DNA of 13,458 nt, taken from Deltaproteobacteria bacterium RBG_13_61_14 (lineage in GTDB: Bacteria; RBG-13-61-14). Below the pieces are notes generated by a model. That model was given only the letters and a program-made list of their open reading frames with translations. It did no database searches and was not told the DNA's origin. Where the stretch lies: assembly GCA_001797815.1 (NCBI GenBank), contig MGQK01000073.1:18201-31658 (forward strand). Reading direction: 5' to 3'. The position numbers and the translations under genes were made by a program. This document shows, in pieces, positions 7,105 through 13,458 of this stretch. The stretch's first letter is position 1. Each line of letters starts with the position of its first letter.

Positions 7105-7912
7105 CCGGACCCGGCCGGCATTGCCCGATCTTCCTTCCCTCCACTTCCGTCACCGGCGTGACCTCGATGATGGAGTTGGTCAAAAAGACCTCTTCCGCTT
7201 CGAACAGCGTGTGCAGGGGGAAGTCTTTTTCCTTGACCGTTAAGGACTCGCCCGGGGCAAGCTTGAAAATGAAAGCCCGGGTGACTCCGGGCAGGATGGG
7301 CGCTTCCAGGGGAGGCGTGATTAAATTTCGGCCCTGGACCAGAAAAATATTGGCCACAGTGGTCTCTGCCACCAGGCCTTGCTCATCGAGCAGCAGGGCA
7401 TCAAAGGCTCCGGCCGCCTGGGCCTGCTCGCGGGCGAGCAGGTAGGGAAGACGGTTGAGGGTCTTGTGCCGGGCGAGCAAGAAGCCGCGCGGCATCACCA
7501 CCGAGCTGAGAGCGAGCTTGACCCCGTGCGCCTGGATCTCGGCCAGGTTCTGGGCCAAAGGCTCGGCGGTGATTAAAACGGTGGGCGAGGCGGACGAGGG
7601 CAAACCCAGGTTGCCGGTGTGGAGGCCGCGGGAGAGGAGCAGGCGTAGCCTCGCGTCGGTCAAGGAGTTGGCAGCCAAGAGATCGCGGAAGGCGGTCAGG
7701 ATCCGGGCATCGGAAAAAGGCAGGTCCAGCTTGAACAACTCGGCCGAGTGCCTGAGCCGGGCCAGGTGCGCTTCGGCCAGGAAAACCTGACCGGAATCGG
7801 CGCGCAGGGTTTCAAAGAGACCGTCGCCGAAGAGCAGGCCGCGATCAAGCGGATGAACCCTGGCCGAGGCGGGGGGAGTGAACTCGCCGTTGAGCCAGCA
7901 GAGGTCAGGCAT
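7043..7912 (-). CDS. pabC: Class-IV PLP enzyme, probable aminodeoxychorismate lyase
   Basis: Fold-type IV PLP enzyme (IlvE / D-amino-acid aminotransferase / PabC superfamily), 289 residues. WLNGEFTPP at the N-terminus, DRGLLFGDGLFETLR (23-37), the Schiff-base lysine K150 in HKTLNRLPYLLAREQA, VAETTVANIFLV with E183, and PILPGVTR (205-212) are all visible. The KTLNRL context around the lysine is closer to the KHLNRL of PabC than to the usual branched-chain aminotransferase sequence. I therefore favour aminodeoxychorismate lyase, which makes p-aminobenzoate for folate, but a D-amino-acid or branched-chain aminotransferase is not excluded. No pabA or pabB is visible nearby. The start matches the family N-terminus but has no clear Shine-Dalgarno sequence. 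The gene is convergent with, and overlaps, the DUF89 gene, and is divergent from the TPR-barrel gene. Confidence 0.87.
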   Translation of the reverse strand: MPDLCWLNGEFTPPASARVHPLDRGLLFGDGLFETLRADSGQVFLAEAHLARLRHSAELFKLDLPFSDARILTAFRDLLAANSLTDARLRLLLSRGLHTGNLGLPSSASPTVLITAEPLAQNLAEIQAHGVKLALSSVVMPRGFLLARHKTLNRLPYLLAREQAQAAGAFDALLLDEQGLVAETTVANIFLVQGRNLITPPLEAPILPGVTRAFIFKLAPGESLTVKEKDFPLHTLFEAEEVFLTNSIIEVTPVTEVEGRKIGQCRPGPVTRRLQAAYQASVRSRGRRA

Positions 7913-7992
7913 GGTTCTAGATTCGCGGGCCGGCCTGAGCGGGGATCCGGTAGGAAAAGCCTTCGATGTTTCACCCTCTTTTCAGTTTTTGC

Positions 7993-8021
7993 AAACTATC
8001 ACAGGCCGGAAAACGAGTCAA
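7993..8021 (-). promoter_or_regulatory. Possible divergent promoter for the pabC-like gene
   Basis: On the minus strand TTGACT (8021-8016), a 17-bp spacer, and TAGTTT (7998-7993) form a promoter-like pair; the -35 is good and the -10 weak. The -35 shares the perfect palindrome GTCAATTGAC (8017-8026) with the plus-strand promoter. It would give a leader of about 75 nt. Confidence 0.3.
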
Positions 8022-8050
8022 TTGACAAACTTTTTTATTTTTCCTATTAT
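8022..8050 (+). promoter_or_regulatory. Near-consensus sigma70 promoter of the exported-protein cassette
   Basis: TTGACA (8022-8027, perfect), a 17-bp AT-rich spacer and TATTAT (8045-8050) predict a strong housekeeping promoter starting near 8057. An alternative -10, TATACT at 8048-8053, has a less favourable 20-bp spacer. It precedes the TPR-barrel gene and probably drives the three genes up to the terminator at 12039. Confidence 0.85.
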
Positions 8051-8096
8051 ACTAGTCGGTGGTTTTCTGGATCAGGACCAGAGAAGGGGGCAAGAA

Positions 8097-9647
8097 GTGT
8101 TAAACTACTGGTGGAGAAAGACGGGAGGGAAAAGCTTGAGCCGGGCGATTGGGCTTTTGGTGATGACCGGGCTAATAGCGGCTTCAGTCCAGGGGGCTGA
8201 GCTCAAAGAGATGAAGCTGAACCTGGAAAGGGCCAAGCTCGCTCTTTCTGAAAAGCGCTATGAGGAAGCCGCCAAACTCCTGGAAGAGGTAGTGGCGGCG
8301 GAACCGGACAACACCGACGCACTTCGCTACCTGGGTCTGGCCCAGATGGGGCTAAAAGACTTTAAGGCCGCGGAACAGAGTTTTGCTCAGGCCCTGGCGA
8401 AAAAGCCGTCCTGGACCAATTGCCGGCTGGATCATGTCTGGGCGTTGGTCGAGCTCAAGCGGCCGGATGCCGCTCTGGCCGAGCTGGAGAGCGTGCTCGC
8501 CGCGGAGCCGGAGAACGCGCGGGGCCTTTACCTGAAGGGCCAGGCTCTGCTCCTGAAGAACGATTACGCGGCCGCGGCCACGGCGTTTCAGAATGCCGCC
8601 AGCCTGGACCCGGCCATCGCCCAGGAATGCATGGTCTATCTCGGGGTATGCCAGGACCGGTTGGGCCAGACCGACCTGGCCCGGGAAGCCCTGCTCAATG
8701 CCCAGGCCCTGGACCCGGCTTCCGCCATGGGCCAGACCGCCTCGGCTTATCTTGAGCGTTTGGAGAAGGGGGCCAAGCCGGAAAAAGTGAAGCGGGTGGA
8801 AGGGAGCCTGGCCGTCCTCTACCAGTCGGACAGCAATGTGGCCACGGTGGCGGATGAGCGGATGCTGCCCGAAGACATCAGCCACAAGGCGGATTCGCGG
8901 ACGGTGGTCCTGGCCTCGGTGCTCGGCCGGCCCTTGCTCACCGACTTTTGGACCACCGAGGCCCGCTACACCTTTTACAGCAGCCGCCACTTCAAAGAAG
9001 ATAACTACAACCTTCTGGTGCACCAGGGAGCGCTCGGCGGTTCCTACCAGACCAAGGTCCGCCAGCGGCCGCTGACCTTGCGCATCCAGGGTCTTTACCA
9101 GTGGGCCGGCCTGGGTGAAGATTACGAATACTACAGCACGATCTGGCGGGTGAGGCCCGCTTTCTATCTTCAAGAGACGGACCGGTGGTTGACCGAGTTC
9201 AGTTACTACGTGGAATCCGAGACCTTTGAGGACCCGGGCGGAGGCGATCTGGATCGGGACAATCGGGCCGACCAGATTCTGCTCGCGCAATACCTGGGGT
9301 TCCTGGACAACCGCGCCGTCCTCAAGCTGGCCGGGCGGTTCATTTACGAGGACGCCAACGGCCGCGATTACGACGCCAGTCGGATGGCCGGGATGGCGGA
9401 GCTCCGCCTGCCCCTGTGGCCCAAAGCGCGGGCCCTGGCGGGTTTCGAGTATGAATACCGGGACTATTTCAACAACCGCGGGAAGCGGCGGGACGAGATT
9501 TTAATTTATTCGGCCCGCCTCGAGCAGGAGATCATCAAACATCTGACCCTTTATGGGGATGCCAATTTCAATGACTACAACTCCACGCTCTCGGGCTTTG
9601 ACTATGATCGCAATATCTACACCGTCGGCCTGATCGCGTGGTATTGA
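8097..9647 (+). CDS. TPR plus outer-membrane beta-barrel protein, SLAM-like
   Basis: Predicted outer-membrane protein of 516 residues from GTG 8097. Residues 1-34 are a signal peptide ending ASVQGA. About 38-232 form five TPR-like helix pairs (for example EKRYEEAAKLLEEVVAAEPD and LKDFKAAEQSFAQALAKKP). Residues about 235-516 are rich in alternating aromatic/hydrophobic strands, open with LAVLYQSDSNVATVADE and finish with LIAWY, an aromatic C-terminus typical of barrels. A periplasmic TPR domain followed by a barrel of about 285 residues is the layout of SLAM (DUF560) surface-lipoprotein translocators, and a lipoprotein gene lies two genes downstream. Polysaccharide exporters of the PgaA/BcsC type share the TPR-barrel idea and are the main alternative, but no polysaccharide synthase is visible. 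The start is uncertain: GTG 8097 has a GGGGG ribosome site, while TTG 8136 has a stronger GGGAGGG and leaves a compact signal peptide. The frame is open to 7878, but that lies upstream of the promoter. Confidence 0.85.
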   Translation: MLNYWWRKTGGKSLSRAIGLLVMTGLIAASVQGAELKEMKLNLERAKLALSEKRYEEAAKLLEEVVAAEPDNTDALRYLGLAQMGLKDFKAAEQSFAQALAKKPSWTNCRLDHVWALVELKRPDAALAELESVLAAEPENARGLYLKGQALLLKNDYAAAATAFQNAASLDPAIAQECMVYLGVCQDRLGQTDLAREALLNAQALDPASAMGQTASAYLERLEKGAKPEKVKRVEGSLAVLYQSDSNVATVADERMLPEDISHKADSRTVVLASVLGRPLLTDFWTTEARYTFYSSRHFKEDNYNLLVHQGALGGSYQTKVRQRPLTLRIQGLYQWAGLGEDYEYYSTIWRVRPAFYLQETDRWLTEFSYYVESETFEDPGGGDLDRDNRADQILLAQYLGFLDNRAVLKLAGRFIYEDANGRDYDASRMAGMAELRLPLWPKARALAGFEYEYRDYFNNRGKRRDEILIYSARLEQEIIKHLTLYGDANFNDYNSTLSGFDYDRNIYTVGLIAWY

Positions 9648-9674
9648 TCAGGTGGCAGAGAAGGAGGAAGAGGG

Positions 9675-10538
9675 ATGAAAGTCTTAACCTCGCTTGGGTG
9701 CCTGACGTTGGCGGTTGCCTTGGGTCTGGCCTCCGGCCCTGCCCGCGCCCTGGAACCGGCGGGCACCGTCGCCGAGATCGAAGGCTCCGCCCAGGCGACT
9801 CATACCGACGGCCAGTCGGAAGCACTGGCCCTGAACGCTTCGGTCTATGTGGGCGACCGCATCGCCACTGGGCCGCGGAGCCGGGTTTCCATCCTGCTTC
9901 AGGACGACAGCCTGCTCACCCTGGCTCCGGGGACCAAGTTGGAGATCAACGAGTTGGTTTACAAGCCGCAGCAGAGCCTGCGCCGCTCGGTCTTCAGCCT
10001 GGTCCAGGGCAGCATGATGGCGGTGGTGGGTGGATGGTTTTCCAGTTCCGTCGAGGAGTCGCAATGGGAGGTCCGCACGCCCACCGCGGTGGCCGGGGTC
10101 CGCGGTTCCTCCCTGGTGGCGGACGTCCAGAACACCGGAGGCCGGAGCACGAGCACGGTCGCCAGCTTAGGCGGCTTGATCGGGGTCCAGGCCCTGGTGG
10201 ATCCCACCGGCAAGATTGTCCTCTTGCAGCCCAATTACTTCACCGTGGTGCCGCAAGGCGGTCTGCCCAGCGACGCCCAGATGCTGGACGCGGACATGCT
10301 CCAAGAGTTGTTAAACAGCCTTATCTTCAGCCAATCCGCCCTGGACCAGCGGGGAGACCAGTTCCGGAATACCCAGGGCTTGCAGGCCACCACGATCTAT
10401 CTCACCCCCGAGGCCCTGGCCAGCCTGCTGGGAGTGGTGCTTTCCCAAGGAACTACCCATTGGGAGGACCCCTCCCAGGTTATTTTCCAGGAGCCGGCGC
10501 CTTTGACCCCGGTGAGCATCCGGGTGGTGATGCCTTAG
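9675..10538 (+). CDS. Secreted FecR-domain protein
   Basis: Periplasmic or surface protein of 287 residues. A Sec signal peptide (MKVLTSLGCL..., likely cut after ARA at residue 25) is followed by a FecR domain at about 31-150: VYVGDRIATGPRSRVSILL, DDSLLTLAPGTKLEINEL, and the closing VRTPTAVAGVRGSSLVADV. The remaining 135 residues match no family I recognise. There is no transmembrane anchor or anti-sigma domain, so this is the free-standing FecR type rather than the TonB-linked sigma regulator; the molecular role of that type is not well established. Cys9 is too close to the N-terminus to be a lipobox. A strong GGAGG ribosome site precedes the ATG, and the gene starts 27 bp after the TPR-barrel stop and 41 bp before the lipoprotein, inside the same probable transcript. 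It may act on, or with, the barrel and lipoprotein in the periplasm. Confidence 0.88.
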   Translation: MKVLTSLGCLTLAVALGLASGPARALEPAGTVAEIEGSAQATHTDGQSEALALNASVYVGDRIATGPRSRVSILLQDDSLLTLAPGTKLEINELVYKPQQSLRRSVFSLVQGSMMAVVGGWFSSSVEESQWEVRTPTAVAGVRGSSLVADVQNTGGRSTSTVASLGGLIGVQALVDPTGKIVLLQPNYFTVVPQGGLPSDAQMLDADMLQELLNSLIFSQSALDQRGDQFRNTQGLQATTIYLTPEALASLLGVVLSQGTTHWEDPSQVIFQEPAPLTPVSIRVVMP

Positions 10539-10541
10539 TCT

Positions 10542-10561
10542 GACGGCTCGGAGAGCCGGTC
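10542..10561 (+). other. Intercistronic hairpin between FecR and lipoprotein genes
   Basis: GACGGCTC and GAGCCGGTC can pair with one bulged base around a GGA loop. No T-run follows, so it is not a terminator. It may affect mRNA processing or stability, or simply be chance in GC-rich sequence. Confidence 0.35.
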
Positions 10562-10579
10562 TTGCAAAGGAGACGGATC

Positions 10580-12013
10580 ATGCGTAGTTCGATTCAACCC
10601 TCGACGCTGAGAACCAGCGCGGCCGTGCTCGCGCTCCTGCTCCTGTTCAGCCTCGCCGGCTGCGGGATCCATCCCCAGGGGGATGATTCTTCCGGCCGCA
10701 CCGCGGTGATGATCAACTTGAGCCTTGCCCAGGACCAAGCCCGCCCCCTGGCTTCCGAGCAGTCCGCCGGCATCGCCCGCCTCGAGGTCCTGATCCACAT
10801 CACCGGACCGGGCTTGACTGACCCGATTAAATATCTCATCCATGACCTGCAGCTCGGGACCTCCATTACCCTGTGGGTCCCCACCGGATCCTCGCGCACC
10901 TTCGAGGTCTGGATTTACCAGATCCCCGCCACGGCGCCGGCGCCCGACACCTTCCCGGCCACCCTGCTGGTGACGGTTACCCCTCCCGCGCTCCGCACCG
11001 TGGACCTGATCGGCGACGAGGTCAGCGTCACCATCCAGGTGGCTCCTGCCCCCGACCTGGCCTCGGTCGGAACTTATAACAACAACGGCTACCTCGAAAT
11101 CATCGGCGGCTCCAGCCCCCAGTTGATTCCCGGCTCTTGCGGAATTGTTACGCAGGTAACTTTTATTGATCCGGCCTTCGACAATCTCGCCCTGGGCCCG
11201 GTTCCGGTCCATGTCGGGCTTGCCCCCAATTACCTGGACGGCGAATACTTGATCACCGGCGTGCCCCTGGGCCGGTATTTCCAATTGCTGGTGCAACAGA
11301 CCTGGGCCGGCTGGAGCGGAAAATCCGAAAAAGTCCTGATCTCCAATGACGCCAACCCCAACCCCATTAACGTCTTGCTCCAAGGTTACCAGGCCCTGGG
11401 ATTGAGCCCGGCTAACGATTACGTGGCCGACGGCCTGCCGCTCCGAACCGTGTCCTTCCAGGTTACGGGCGGGTCCGGCACCTACAACTTCTTCAGCGAT
11501 CTGGCCATGATGGGATTGGCATCCATTTCCCCTTACGGCCTCTATTCGGTAACAGGCACGGTTTACGCCGACACCGTAGATACGGTTACGGTCACCGACG
11601 ACTGTTTTGAAGGCGATTCCGCCACCGCCGAGGTGTTCTGGTATCTGGCCCCGGTCCTTATGCCCAGCGAGAGTCCGGCGATCTCGCCCACTTCCGGTTC
11701 GGAGCTGGGCGGCGACTACGTTTACCTCTACGGCATGGGGTTTGATGCTACCACTCAAGTCTTTTTCGGCGGTATCTTGGCACCCACCATTAACTTCTAT
11801 GATTACTACAGCATGGATGCCATCACGCCGCCCCATTCCCCCGGCGTCGTGGACGTGCGGGTTTTCAACCCCCGCTCCAATTCTCTTCTCCCGGACTTCG
11901 CCGGTTTCGACTTCACCATGTCCAACGGCTTTCAATATTATGCCGGCGGCCCGGCGAACAAGTTCGAAGCGCCGTTCGTGGGAGATCCATCCCGTTATCA
12001 ATACACTCCCTGA
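10580..12013 (+). CDS. Multidomain lipoprotein with Ig-like and IPT/TIG domains
   Basis: Predicted outer-membrane or surface lipoprotein of 477 residues. A hydrophobic signal ends in lipobox LAGC, giving lipidated Cys28; the next residue is Gly, not the Asp that holds lipoproteins in the inner membrane, so outer-membrane sorting is expected. Domains in order: a beta-rich region (about 40-155, with ARLEVLIHITGPG and VPTGSSRTFEVWIY), a second beta region (about 157-268), and an Ig-like repeat (about 272-350, with FQVTGGSGTYNF and DTVTVTDDCF). The last is an IPT/TIG domain (about 366-454, from PAISPTSGSELGGDYVYLYG to GFQYYA). Such beta-sandwich chains are common in extracellular adhesion or binding proteins; the ligand is unknown. 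AAGGAG lies 8 nt before ATG 10580. The frame is open to 10562, but that part has no ribosome site. As last gene of the cassette, it is a natural candidate cargo of the TPR-barrel protein. Confidence 0.88.
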   Translation: MRSSIQPSTLRTSAAVLALLLLFSLAGCGIHPQGDDSSGRTAVMINLSLAQDQARPLASEQSAGIARLEVLIHITGPGLTDPIKYLIHDLQLGTSITLWVPTGSSRTFEVWIYQIPATAPAPDTFPATLLVTVTPPALRTVDLIGDEVSVTIQVAPAPDLASVGTYNNNGYLEIIGGSSPQLIPGSCGIVTQVTFIDPAFDNLALGPVPVHVGLAPNYLDGEYLITGVPLGRYFQLLVQQTWAGWSGKSEKVLISNDANPNPINVLLQGYQALGLSPANDYVADGLPLRTVSFQVTGGSGTYNFFSDLAMMGLASISPYGLYSVTGTVYADTVDTVTVTDDCFEGDSATAEVFWYLAPVLMPSESPAISPTSGSELGGDYVYLYGMGFDATTQVFFGGILAPTINFYDYYSMDAITPPHSPGVVDVRVFNPRSNSLLPDFAGFDFTMSNGFQYYAGGPANKFEAPFVGDPSRYQYTP

Positions 12014-12038
12014 ACCGGGAGACGGGATTTTCAACTCC

Positions 12039-12069
12039 GGGGCGGGAATCAAGCCGCCCCTGTTTTTTT
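12039..12069 (+). terminator. Rho-independent terminator after the lipoprotein gene
   Basis: A perfect 7-bp stem GGGGCGG (12039-12045) / CCGCCCC (12054-12060) with an 8-nt loop is followed by TGTTTTTTT. A smaller hairpin CTCCC/GGGAG (12006-12021) holds the lipoprotein stop codon in its loop. The terminator closes the exported-protein cassette but lies only 15 nt before the trmN6 start. Confidence 0.88.
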
Positions 12070-12082
12070 CCAGGGAAAAAAC
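12062..12082 (+). promoter_or_regulatory. U-tract/A-tract hairpin covering the trmN6 ribosome site
   Basis: GTTTTTTTCC (12062-12071) can pair with GGAAAAAAC (12074-12082) with one bulge, using the terminator's U-tract and covering the AGGGA ribosome site of trmN6. The loop would be very tight, so the inner pairs would have to open. It may be incidental, or a switch between termination and translation. Confidence 0.3.
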
Positions 12083-12084
12083 TC

Positions 12085-12801
12085 ATGCCAGCTCTCCGCC
12101 TTTACCCGGACGAGACCCTTGACGACCTTTTGCGAGGCGAGTTAAAGCTCATCCAGAAGCGCCGCGGCTATCGCTACTCGGTGGACGCCCTGCTCCTTGC
12201 CGCTTTCGTCCTGCCGGCCGCCGGCGAAACCGTGCTCGACCTGGGAACCGGCGCCGGCGTCATCCCCCTGATCCTGGCCCAGCGCGGCGCGCCGAAAAAA
12301 ATCATCGGGGTCGAGATCCAACGCCGGCTCGCCGGCATGGCCCAGCGCAACGTCCGGCTCAACCGCTTCCAAGACCTCATCACCATCCTCCACCGCGACC
12401 TCTGCAAGCTGCCCGAGATTTTTCCGCCCGGCTCCTTTGACCTCATCCTCTCCAACCCGCCCTTCCGGCCGCTCGGCTCCGGGCAAGTGAGCTCCAACCC
12501 GGAAAAAGCCGTCGCCCGCCACGAACTCCGCATCACCCTGCCTGAGTTGTTGCAGGTCGCCCGCTATCTCATCAAGCCCCAGGGCCGCATCTGCCTGGTC
12601 TATCCCTTCGAGAGCCTGGCCCGTCTTTGGGTCAGCTCGCAGGAGGCGGGCTTGTTTGTCTCTCGCCGGCAACTGGCTTGGGACCGCCCGGGCGGCCAGC
12701 CTCAATTGGCGCTGGTGGAAGCGAGGAAAAGCAAGCCGCCCCGGAGTGAAGAGGCTCCGCCGCTCGTTATCGCAATCGGAGAGCAAAAGTTTAAATTGTA
12801 A
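12085..12801 (+). CDS. trmN6: tRNA1(Val) adenine-N6 methyltransferase TrmN6 family
   Basis: Class I SAM-dependent methyltransferase of the TrmN6/YfiC group (COG4123 type), which methylates N6 of adenine 37 in tRNA1(Val) in E. coli. The 238-residue product has the typical N-terminus ETLDDLLRGELKLIQKRRGYRYSVDALLLAAF (10-41), the SAM-binding VLDLGTGAGVIPL (50-62), acidic motif GVEIQ (75-79), catalytic SNPPF (123-127) and ARHEL (144-148). The tRNA target in this organism is inferred from the family, and a related RNA or protein substrate is possible. AGGGA lies 9 nt before the ATG. No promoter fits between the preceding terminator and the start, so expression must come from read-through or from a promoter inside the lipoprotein gene end. 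Confidence 0.9.
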   Translation: MPALRLYPDETLDDLLRGELKLIQKRRGYRYSVDALLLAAFVLPAAGETVLDLGTGAGVIPLILAQRGAPKKIIGVEIQRRLAGMAQRNVRLNRFQDLITILHRDLCKLPEIFPPGSFDLILSNPPFRPLGSGQVSSNPEKAVARHELRITLPELLQVARYLIKPQGRICLVYPFESLARLWVSSQEAGLFVSRRQLAWDRPGGQPQLALVEARKSKPPRSEEAPPLVIAIGEQKFKL

Positions 12802-12838
12802 TAAAATAAAAACAGCTAATACTTTGTTCAGAATAAAC

Positions 12839-12865
12839 CAAGGGGATCCCTTTCCCCCTCCGGGG
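12839..12865. terminator. Possible weak terminator between convergent genes
   Basis: AAGGG/CCCTT around GAT (12839-12851) and CCCC/GGGG around TCC (12855-12865) are two small hairpins in the 74-bp gap between trmN6 and the minus-strand gene. Neither has a good T-run on either strand, so termination activity is doubtful. The rest of the gap is plain AT-rich sequence. Confidence 0.25.
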
Positions 12866-12875
12866 CAGGTTGCTA

Positions 12876-13458
12876 TCAGGGGACGAGGGGAAAAATGGTG
12901 ATCCCAGAGAACTTGAATTCGACTCCGGGCTGGTCAGTGGGATCGAGACGCAAGCGGGTGATAATATCGCCGCTGATCCATCGCAAGCGATTGGCCACAG
13001 GGATGCGAAAGCGGTGATGAAGTTGGTTGGCCTTGAACTGAAAAATCCACTTATTGTGTTCTGAGAATTGCGGTTCGCTTTGGGTAGCCCAATACAGTTC
13101 GGCCTTGAAGCTGCCTGCCGGCGCTTTCTGGGCCGGCAGGTATTCCAATTCGATCTCCAGGGCATTGACCAGCAGAGGATCAAGGGCGAGATTGGAGAAA
13201 ATCAACTGAGCATCAGGGTTGAAGGTTCGAAGGGTATCAATGCGAGAACCGACCGTGCAGTTGAGCGGCCGAAATTCGCTCAGAATCAGGGGAGGATCAG
13301 ATTTTCGCATGGCCTCGAGTTTGACCTTTCTCTTTTCAAGCACCTGGGAGAGCTGTCGGCTGACCTCGAGCAATTGCCCGGATTCGCGATTCCACTCCAA
13401 GGCGTATCGGAACCGACCCAGATAGTCCAGGGATTCCGGAATTTCGATCGAGTCCATT
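12876..13458 (-). CDS. Unknown protein with C-terminal beta-sandwich, 5' end not in window
   Basis: 193 residues are visible up to an ATG at 13457, one base from the window edge, so this may be an internal Met of a longer protein. I do not recognise the family. A charged, probably coiled-coil stretch (about 25-50: QLLEVSRQLSQVLEKRKVKL) is followed by a beta-rich domain with ALEIELEYLP, AELYWAT, HHRFRIPV and RLRLDPTDQPG near the end. Domains ending in an RLRLDPT...PG strand are often found at the ends of bacterial glycosyltransferase-like or carbohydrate-associated proteins, so a glycan-related role is a reasonable but weak guess. The DNA is AT-richer than trmN6 and the lipoprotein gene, like the glycosyltransferase gene at the other end of the window. 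It converges on trmN6. Confidence 0.75.
   Translation of the reverse strand, partial: MDSIEIPESLDYLGRFRYALEWNRESGQLLEVSRQLSQVLEKRKVKLEAMRKSDPPLILSEFRPLNCTVGSRIDTLRTFNPDAQLIFSNLALDPLLVNALEIELEYLPAQKAPAGSFKAELYWATQSEPQFSEHNKWIFQFKANQLHHRFRIPVANRLRWISGDIITRLRLDPTDQPGVEFKFSGITIFPLVP

Noticed and set aside
7878-8096. Upstream extension of the TPR-barrel frame
   Set aside because: It lies partly upstream of the strong promoter at 8022-8050 and would bury the signal peptide.
8352-9290. 312-codon open frame antisense to the TPR-barrel gene
   Set aside because: No recognisable domain; codon-bias shadow.
9638-10543. 301-codon frame overlapping the FecR gene on the same strand
   Set aside because: Pro/Gly/Arg-rich frame-shifted reading of the FecR gene, no ribosome site at its start.
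10535-12052. 505-codon open frame antisense to the lipoprotein gene
   Set aside because: Low-complexity Gly/Arg/Val-rich product with no signal or motif, exactly covering a gene with a lipobox, ribosome site and terminator.
1-13458. Mobile element, prophage or CRISPR array
   Set aside because: No transposase, integrase, phage gene, terminal repeat pair or regularly spaced direct repeat is visible.

Overview
The window looks like chromosomal DNA from a Gram-negative (diderm), GC-rich bacterium. Outer-membrane barrel, FecR-domain and lipoprotein genes show the cell type. The gene mix (acyl-CoA dehydrogenase, Fe-ADH, FecR/TPR/IPT proteins) would suit a Desulfobacterota-like or other anaerobic environmental lineage, but that assignment is a guess from gene content. 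There is no rRNA, tRNA, CRISPR array, transposase or phage gene.

Left block (1-3622, minus strand): a HAD-IB phosphatase, a membrane GT-C glycosyltransferase and an acyl-CoA dehydrogenase (running off the left edge) lie head to tail with gaps of about 25 bp, so they are probably one transcript. The glycosyltransferase gene reads visibly AT-richer than its neighbours. A 31-bp imperfect inverted repeat with a GGGGTC/GACCCC core separates this operon from the divergent asnS.

Centre (3670-7912): asparaginyl-tRNA synthetase (asnS) has a good sigma70 promoter so close to its ATG that the mRNA may be leaderless. An iron-type alcohol dehydrogenase and a DUF89/ARMT1-like phosphatase follow as a tight pair. 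A class-IV PLP enzyme, most like aminodeoxychorismate lyase (pabC), is convergent and overlaps the DUF89 gene by 62 bp.

Right block (8022-12069, plus strand) is the most interesting part. A near-consensus sigma70 promoter drives three exported proteins: a TPR plus outer-membrane beta-barrel protein with SLAM-like layout, a periplasmic FecR-domain protein, and a 477-aa lipoprotein with Ig-like and IPT/TIG domains. A strong intrinsic terminator follows. I read this as a candidate surface-lipoprotein export or assembly cassette. The terminator lies in the short leader of trmN6, a tRNA m6A methyltransferase gene. The window ends inside a minus-strand, AT-richer gene of unknown function, possibly carbohydrate-related.

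The long open frames opposite or overlapping these genes are GC-bias shadows and were left out.
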